From positions 1-64,000 of the forward strand of contig CAYQMH010000001.1 of assembly GCA_964418485.1 (NCBI GenBank): a stretch of 64,000 nucleotides of DNA, read 5' to 3'. Origin of the DNA: JAFGHJ01 sp964418485 (GTDB lineage: Bacteria > Hydrothermota > UBA3072). Positions 60,378 to 64,000 of this stretch are shown piece after piece; the first letter of the stretch is position 1, and each line of letters starts with the position of its first letter. The position numbers were made by a program, and so were the translations under genes. A model generated the notes under the pieces. That model made no database searches and was not told where the DNA came from. It saw only the letters and a list, made by a program, of their open reading frames with translations.

Positions 60378-61110
60378 TAAATCCTTTAGTGGCAAAAAAG
60401 TTTTATCTGAGATTTCTCTCGATATAAAAAAGCAGGATTTTGTTGCGATAATAGGTCCAAACGGAGCAGGAAAGACGTGCCTGCTTAGAATAATAAACGG
60501 GCTTTTTATTCCTGATGAGGGAAAAATTAGAGTATTTGACCTTGATCCGGTTAAAAATGGTCTATTTGTAAGAAAAAAAATTGGTTTTATTTTTCAAAAT
60601 GAGTTTATAACCAGAGATGTGCCTCTTTCGGTTAATGATGTTGTTTCTGTGGGGAGGGTAGGGGTAAAAGGGCTTTTTAAAAATCTTGATAAAGAAGATT
60701 TTGAATCCGTTCGAAATGCTATGGACGAGGTTGGAATAAGCGATCTGGTGAATAGACCTGCGGGTTTTCTTTCGGGAGGAGAGCAGAGAAAGGTGTCGAT
60801 TGCGCGAGAATTGGCAAGAGATGTCGAAATTCTTCTTCTTGATGAGATTTTAATGAATTTAGACCCTGCTTCACAAATGGAAATTAATAATTTAATTACT
60901 CGTATTTACGAAAAACATAAATTGACAGTTGTTTTCGTAACTCATCTTCTAAGGTATTTACCGGAAGGTATTAATAGAGTTGTGGCTCTTAAGAATGGAA
61001 AAGTGTTCAGTGATTTTTCGAACCAAGATTTTAATTCAAAGGATTTATCTCGACTTTATGATGTCGATGAGGAAAATTTGAAGAAATATGTGGGAAATTT
61101 TAAGTTATAG
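60355..61110 (+). CDS. Metal ABC transporter ATPase (ZnuC-like)
   Basis: A 251-residue ATPase: Walker A GPNGAGKT, Q-loop FIFQNEF, signature LSGGEQRKVSIAREL, Walker B ILLLDEI and H-loop FVTHLLRYL. The Walker B region is followed by LMNLDP rather than the usual FAGLDP. The start is GTG at 60355, inside the binding-protein gene. It powers import through the downstream permease. Confidence 0.92.
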   Translation: MIKIQKVSKSFSGKKVLSEISLDIKKQDFVAIIGPNGAGKTCLLRIINGLFIPDEGKIRVFDLDPVKNGLFVRKKIGFIFQNEFITRDVPLSVNDVVSVGRVGVKGLFKNLDKEDFESVRNAMDEVGISDLVNRPAGFLSGGEQRKVSIARELARDVEILLLDEILMNLDPASQMEINNLITRIYEKHKLTVVFVTHLLRYLPEGINRVVALKNGKVFSDFSNQDFNSKDLSRLYDVDEENLKKYVGNFKL

Positions 61111-61894
61111 TTATTTTCAAAATGCGCTCTTGGGTTCTATTCTTGCCGGGATAGGTCTCGGTATTGTAGGTGTATGGGTAGTTCTCCTCCGGATTCCCTT
61201 TGTGGGAGTCGCCATATCTCATGCCGCTTTTGCCGGGTCCGTAATTGGACTTCTCTTTGGAGTAGATCCTGTTTTGATGGCAATAGTATTTTCTTTGCTT
61301 GCTTCGATTTTAATAGGGCCTATTGCGGAAAAATCCGGTCTCGAAGCAAACGTGATAATCGGTATTATTTTTTCTCTTGTTTTGGGAATCGCTTTTCTCG
61401 GACTTGGTTTGATAAAGGGTCCCAAAACAGAAGCATTCAATCTTATCTGGGGAAGTATTCTTACTCTTTCAAGAGTAAATATATATTTGAACGCCGGAAT
61501 AACTTTTTTTGTGATTCTTTTCCTGCTTTTTTTCGGAAAAGAAATAAAAGCGGTATTTTATAATAGAGAAGTCGCGGCTTCGTGCGGAATACCCGAGAAG
61601 TTTATTTTTTTTAGTCTGCTTTTCCTGTCCGGATTTGTAATTTGTCTTAATTTGAATACAATCGGAGGAATATTAATTTTCAGTCTTTTGATAAATCCTC
61701 CTTCGGCCGCGAGAATTCTGACTCACAGTCTTTCTAAAATGTATCTTCTATCGATTCTTTTTGGTATTATCGCCTGCCTATCGGGACTTTTCTTTTCTTA
61801 TGTGTTTTCTGTCCCTGCCGGGGCCACAATAATAATCGTTTCTTCGCTTATTTTTATAATTTCAATGGTTTTAAGAGGTGGAAATGGAAGTTGA
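61088..61894 (+). CDS. Metal ABC transporter permease (ZnuB/ABC-3 family)
   Basis: A 268-residue permease with eight to nine hydrophobic helices of the ABC-3 family: NALLGSILAGIGLGIVGVWV, FVGVAISHAAFAGSVIG, LIWGSILTLSR, SCGIPEKF and LLINPPSAARIL (the coupling region). The ATG at 61088 overlaps the ATPase gene by 23 bp. It forms the membrane channel of the putative metal importer. Confidence 0.92.
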   Translation: MWEILSYSYFQNALLGSILAGIGLGIVGVWVVLLRIPFVGVAISHAAFAGSVIGLLFGVDPVLMAIVFSLLASILIGPIAEKSGLEANVIIGIIFSLVLGIAFLGLGLIKGPKTEAFNLIWGSILTLSRVNIYLNAGITFFVILFLLFFGKEIKAVFYNREVAASCGIPEKFIFFSLLFLSGFVICLNLNTIGGILIFSLLINPPSAARILTHSLSKMYLLSILFGIIACLSGLFFSYVFSVPAGATIIIVSSLIFIISMVLRGGNGS

Positions 61895-62453
61895 TTGCTT
61901 TGAAAAGTGGGCGGAGAACTGGGAAGTTTCAGCGGAATCCAAGGTAGTTGCGGGAATATTTGTTAAAGAGTTAATGAGTAATGATTCCGCATTCGTTCTG
62001 GATTTAGCTTGCGGTAAAGGAGTGTTACGGGATTATTTAAATAAAAATATTCCCGGTTCAAAAATTGTTTATATCGATAAGGCTTTCGCGATGATTAAGG
62101 GCTTAAAGGAAACCTATCCCGATGAGTTTGCTATAAGGGGAGAAGGTGAGAATATTCCTCTGGATAGTAATAAATTCGATGCAGTTATAATTTACAATTC
62201 TTTTCCTCACTTCAAAGACAAGGAAAAAACTATTTCGGAATGTTACAGGGTATTAAAAAAAGGGGGGAGGTTAATAATAGGGCATTCCATGACTCCCGAA
62301 AAAATCAATCAATTGCATAAAGATGTCGGTGATCAGGTTGCCAATCACCGATTGCCGGAAGAGGAAATTTTTATAGAAATGTTTAAAAACTGCGGTTTTA
62401 AAGATATCGAATATTTTGTCGATAGTTATTTTTATGTGATGGGATTTAAATAG
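61884..62453 (+). CDS. Class I SAM-dependent methyltransferase in the metal operon
   Basis: A 189-residue Rossmann methyltransferase: CFEKWAENWEVSAE, motif I FVLDLACGKGVLRDYL, then VYIDKAFAMIKGL, IRGEGENIPLDSNKFDAVI, ECYRVLKKGGRLIIGHSM. It belongs to the Methyltransf_11-like group. I prefer ATG 61884 (aagagg upstream) to GTG 61878. It overlaps the permease gene by 11 bp, so it is part of the TonB receptor/ABC operon. Possible roles are modifying a chelator or detoxifying a cargo by methylation; neither is shown. Confidence 0.8.
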   Translation: MEVDCFEKWAENWEVSAESKVVAGIFVKELMSNDSAFVLDLACGKGVLRDYLNKNIPGSKIVYIDKAFAMIKGLKETYPDEFAIRGEGENIPLDSNKFDAVIIYNSFPHFKDKEKTISECYRVLKKGGRLIIGHSMTPEKINQLHKDVGDQVANHRLPEEEIFIEMFKNCGFKDIEYFVDSYFYVMGFK

Positions 62454-62703
62454 GATTAGCCACGAAGACACTAAGACACGAAGAAAAAACAACAAAATTA
62501 GTATTGTTGATTAAACCCCTCAACCCCACCAAAGAATAGAAACAACGAATCACACGAATAGCGCAAATTTCTTTTAATTTAACTCGAAACACGAAACCCA
62601 AAACTCGAAACTTTATAATTTCACACAAAGTCACAAAGGACACAAAGTTTTTATTTATTTTTTTTGACTAGTGACCAGTGACTGGTGACTGATGACTACT
62701 TTT
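62454..62703. repeat. Repeat-filled intergenic region
   Basis: Contains agccacgaagacactaagac (62458-62477), acaacgaatcacacgaata (62541-62560), actcgaaacacgaaaccc (62582-62600), tcacacaaagtcacaaagg (62621-62640) and gactagtgaccagtgactgg (62667-62686). All are short, near-tandem units. There is no gene. Confidence 0.7.
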
Positions 62704-63501
62704 TCATTCCTGCGCTACGAATTTTTCTCTTTTTGCTTTTATATTTATTTCCTGAACTCTGTCGGCTATATCTGCGTTTATATATGTATAACCATTAAAG
62801 GTTTTGGAAGATTCTCCTGAAATGTCCAGATTTTGCAAAACCTCATCCGCAATAATCGAACCTTCTTTATTCAAGAATTCTACTGTGGCTGTAAGATTTA
62901 TTGATTCTTTTTCCTGATTGTAAACAGTAAATTCCCAGAAAAATTTCCATTTTTCACTGCCTCTTTCCGTAACTTTGGTGTTGGCTCCGAAAATATTCCA
63001 TGTTGGTTCTTCCAGGTCTTTTCCTGACGCTACGATTTTACCCGAGGTGGATTTTTCCTCTTTTATTTTTCCTTCAGTTGCGGTTTTAGGCTCTAAGGAG
63101 AGTTCGATTGCATCGTCAACACCATATCCTGTAATCCTGCAAACTTTGCCCAAAGAATCACTTTCGAATCCCACGATTCCGGGTTTGTCGGCTTCTCCGG
63201 ACATGTATGCTTTGTTTTCTCCCGTTTTATAAGTGATAGGATTCTCGAAAGCTATGCCCAATTCGCGCTTGATCCATGAAACGGAACTGTTTTTCGGATA
63301 ATATCCGTTTTCCCAGGAGAATTTCTTTGCTGCTTTTTCCATTATTTTCATATTTTCTTTAACGGATACGATTGTGATTGCTTCGCTGACCTGTTCATAG
63401 GATTCACCGACGACAGAAATATACGGAGACATTAAGTGCCCAAGCGCAACACCCGCAATAAAAGCCACAATGATTAAGAATACAGCGCTTCTTTTTTTCA
63501 T
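62704..63501 (-). CDS. Membrane-anchored protein with pilin-like and FxLYD-like regions
   Basis: A 265-residue protein with one N-terminal membrane helix (about 5-23, VFLIIVAFIAGVALGHLM). Residues about 40-130 (ENMKIMEKAAKKFSWENGYYP) look like the periplasmic part of a type II pseudopilin, without a prepilin cleavage site. The C-terminal part (about 165-265; KWKFFWEFTVYNQEKESINL, SGESSKTFNGYTYI) resembles the FxLYD module of secreted or anchored proteins. ATG follows taggaggaa. A promoter TTGACT-17-TATACT lies at 63531-63559. The function is unknown. Confidence 0.6.
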   Translation of the reverse strand: MKKRSAVFLIIVAFIAGVALGHLMSPYISVVGESYEQVSEAITIVSVKENMKIMEKAAKKFSWENGYYPKNSSVSWIKRELGIAFENPITYKTGENKAYMSGEADKPGIVGFESDSLGKVCRITGYGVDDAIELSLEPKTATEGKIKEEKSTSGKIVASGKDLEEPTWNIFGANTKVTERGSEKWKFFWEFTVYNQEKESINLTATVEFLNKEGSIIADEVLQNLDISGESSKTFNGYTYINADIADRVQEINIKAKREKFVAQE

Positions 63502-63540
63502 TACTTCCTCCTAAGTCCGATTTATATTTAAGTATAATGA

Positions 63541-63872
63541 ATTCATTCTCTTAAGTCAATGGTATTTTTGGCTACGAATAGCCACGAAGGCACTAAGATA
63601 CAAAGAAAGAAACAACAAGAAAATATTATTTTTTATAATTTCCACACCCATCCCAAAAGAGAGTAACAACAAATAGCACAAATTACACAAATGTATTGAT
63701 AATGAGCATTTTTTATATAAGAATGAATCTTTTTCGTTTTATTCGTGCTATTCGTGTAATTCGTTGTTTCTATTTTGGGGAAGGGTTGAGGGTTTTAATC
63801 GGAAATATAAATTTTGTTGTTTTTCTTTGCGTTCTTTGTGGGCTTTGTGGTTCAATGATTTTTTTATATTGC
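63541..63872. repeat. Repeat-filled intergenic region at the right edge
   Basis: Contains gccacgaaggcactaagata (63581-63600), acaacaaatagcacaaatta (63665-63684), tattcgtgctattcgtgtaa (63741-63760) and ttgcgttctttgtgggcttt (63827-63846). The last two are opposite-strand forms of the first two. No gene is supported, although a 73-codon frame crosses it. Confidence 0.7.
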
Positions 63873-63900
63873 TTGACATGGGATAAGCATAAGTTATATT
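63873..63900 (+). promoter_or_regulatory. Promoter of the gene at the right edge
   Basis: TTGACA (63873-63878), 16-bp spacer, TATATT (63895-63900). A perfect ATATTAATAT palindrome (63921-63930) lies between this and the start codon. Confidence 0.7.
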
Positions 63901-63956
63901 TGTTTTGGAGTATTTAATTTATATTAATATGAAATTTAAGGAGGGGTATTTAAAGG

Positions 63957-64000
63957 ATGATTGATAAAGAGAAAGAGTTAGCAGGGGCGGCTGTTTCGGA
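63957..64000 (+). CDS. Partial CDS cut by the window end
   Basis: ATG 63957 stands after ggagggg and aaagg and opens a frame (MIDKEKELAGAAVS...) that runs off the window. A promoter at 63873-63900 supports it. Fourteen residues are too few to name the product. Confidence 0.5.
   Translation, partial: MIDKEKELAGAAVS

Noticed and set aside
61174..61563. 129-residue + strand frame inside the permease region
   Set aside because: Out-of-frame shadow of the ZnuB-like gene; its composition (Cys, Arg and Ser rich) is not protein-like.
63696..63917. 73-residue + strand frame near the right edge
   Set aside because: It crosses the periodic repeats and the promoter of the next gene and has no ribosome binding site.

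Overview
The window reads as chromosome of a strictly anaerobic, low-GC, Gram-negative-type bacterium. The support is two ferredoxin-dependent 2-oxoacid oxidoreductases, rubrerythrin plus superoxide reductase in place of catalase, Feo-type ferrous iron import, a TonB-dependent outer-membrane receptor and a protein ending in a type IX-secretion-like tail. Intergenic DNA is full of short periodic repeats, and many genes start with TTG or GTG. Together these recall uncultured candidate phyla of the FCB/WOR-3 kind, but no marker gene here fixes the taxon. I saw no rRNA, tRNA, CRISPR array, prophage or transposase.

Layout. 0.4-7 kb: a large hybrid histidine kinase, a small membrane protein and an acetyl-CoA synthetase/OFA-type transporter pair. 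7.6-14.3 kb: fabH with porGDAB, then yebC-ruvC-ruvA-ruvB. 14.5-17.4 kb: gpsA-merR-purH (reverse). 17.6-26.6 kb: two putative lipoproteins, three glycosyltransferases and a DtxR-feoA-feoB iron operon. 27-37.7 kb: a reverse-strand disaccharide phosphorolysis operon with two GH94 enzymes, one GH130, two sodium-type symporters and a LarA-like protein. 38-45.2 kb: Hsp20, a PAS protein and a long sulfur/Fe-S/thiol operon (tusA, dsrE, a nifS homologue lacking its PLP lysine, a nifU-MIP18 fusion, nfu, an IscR-like regulator, a glutaredoxin, an FTR-rubredoxin fusion, ptsI). 45.3-54.6 kb: a secreted protein, korAB with a D-2-hydroxyacid dehydrogenase, an iron exporter, a DNA glycosylase and rubrerythrin/superoxide reductase. 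54.9-62.5 kb: a GH3 glucosidase and a TonB receptor/metal ABC transporter/methyltransferase operon. The right edge holds one FxLYD-like protein and the first codons of another gene.

How it works together (inference). Disaccharides taken up with sodium are cleaved by phosphate. Oxoacids are oxidised by POR/KOR to acyl-CoA and reduced ferredoxin. Ferredoxin can drive the FTR-like thiol reductase. Fe-S clusters may be built partly from free sulfide, because the desulfurase has lost PLP-pocket residues. Iron import, iron export and oxidative defence each have a recognisable promoter, in several cases with a palindromic operator at or just downstream of the -10.

Most notable: the degenerate NifS in its sulfur-trafficking operon; a composite palindromic element, once single (47.5 kb) and once triply nested (57.3-57.7 kb); a set of promoters sharing an exact 16-bp spacer; and a metal-uptake operon with a methyltransferase as its last gene.
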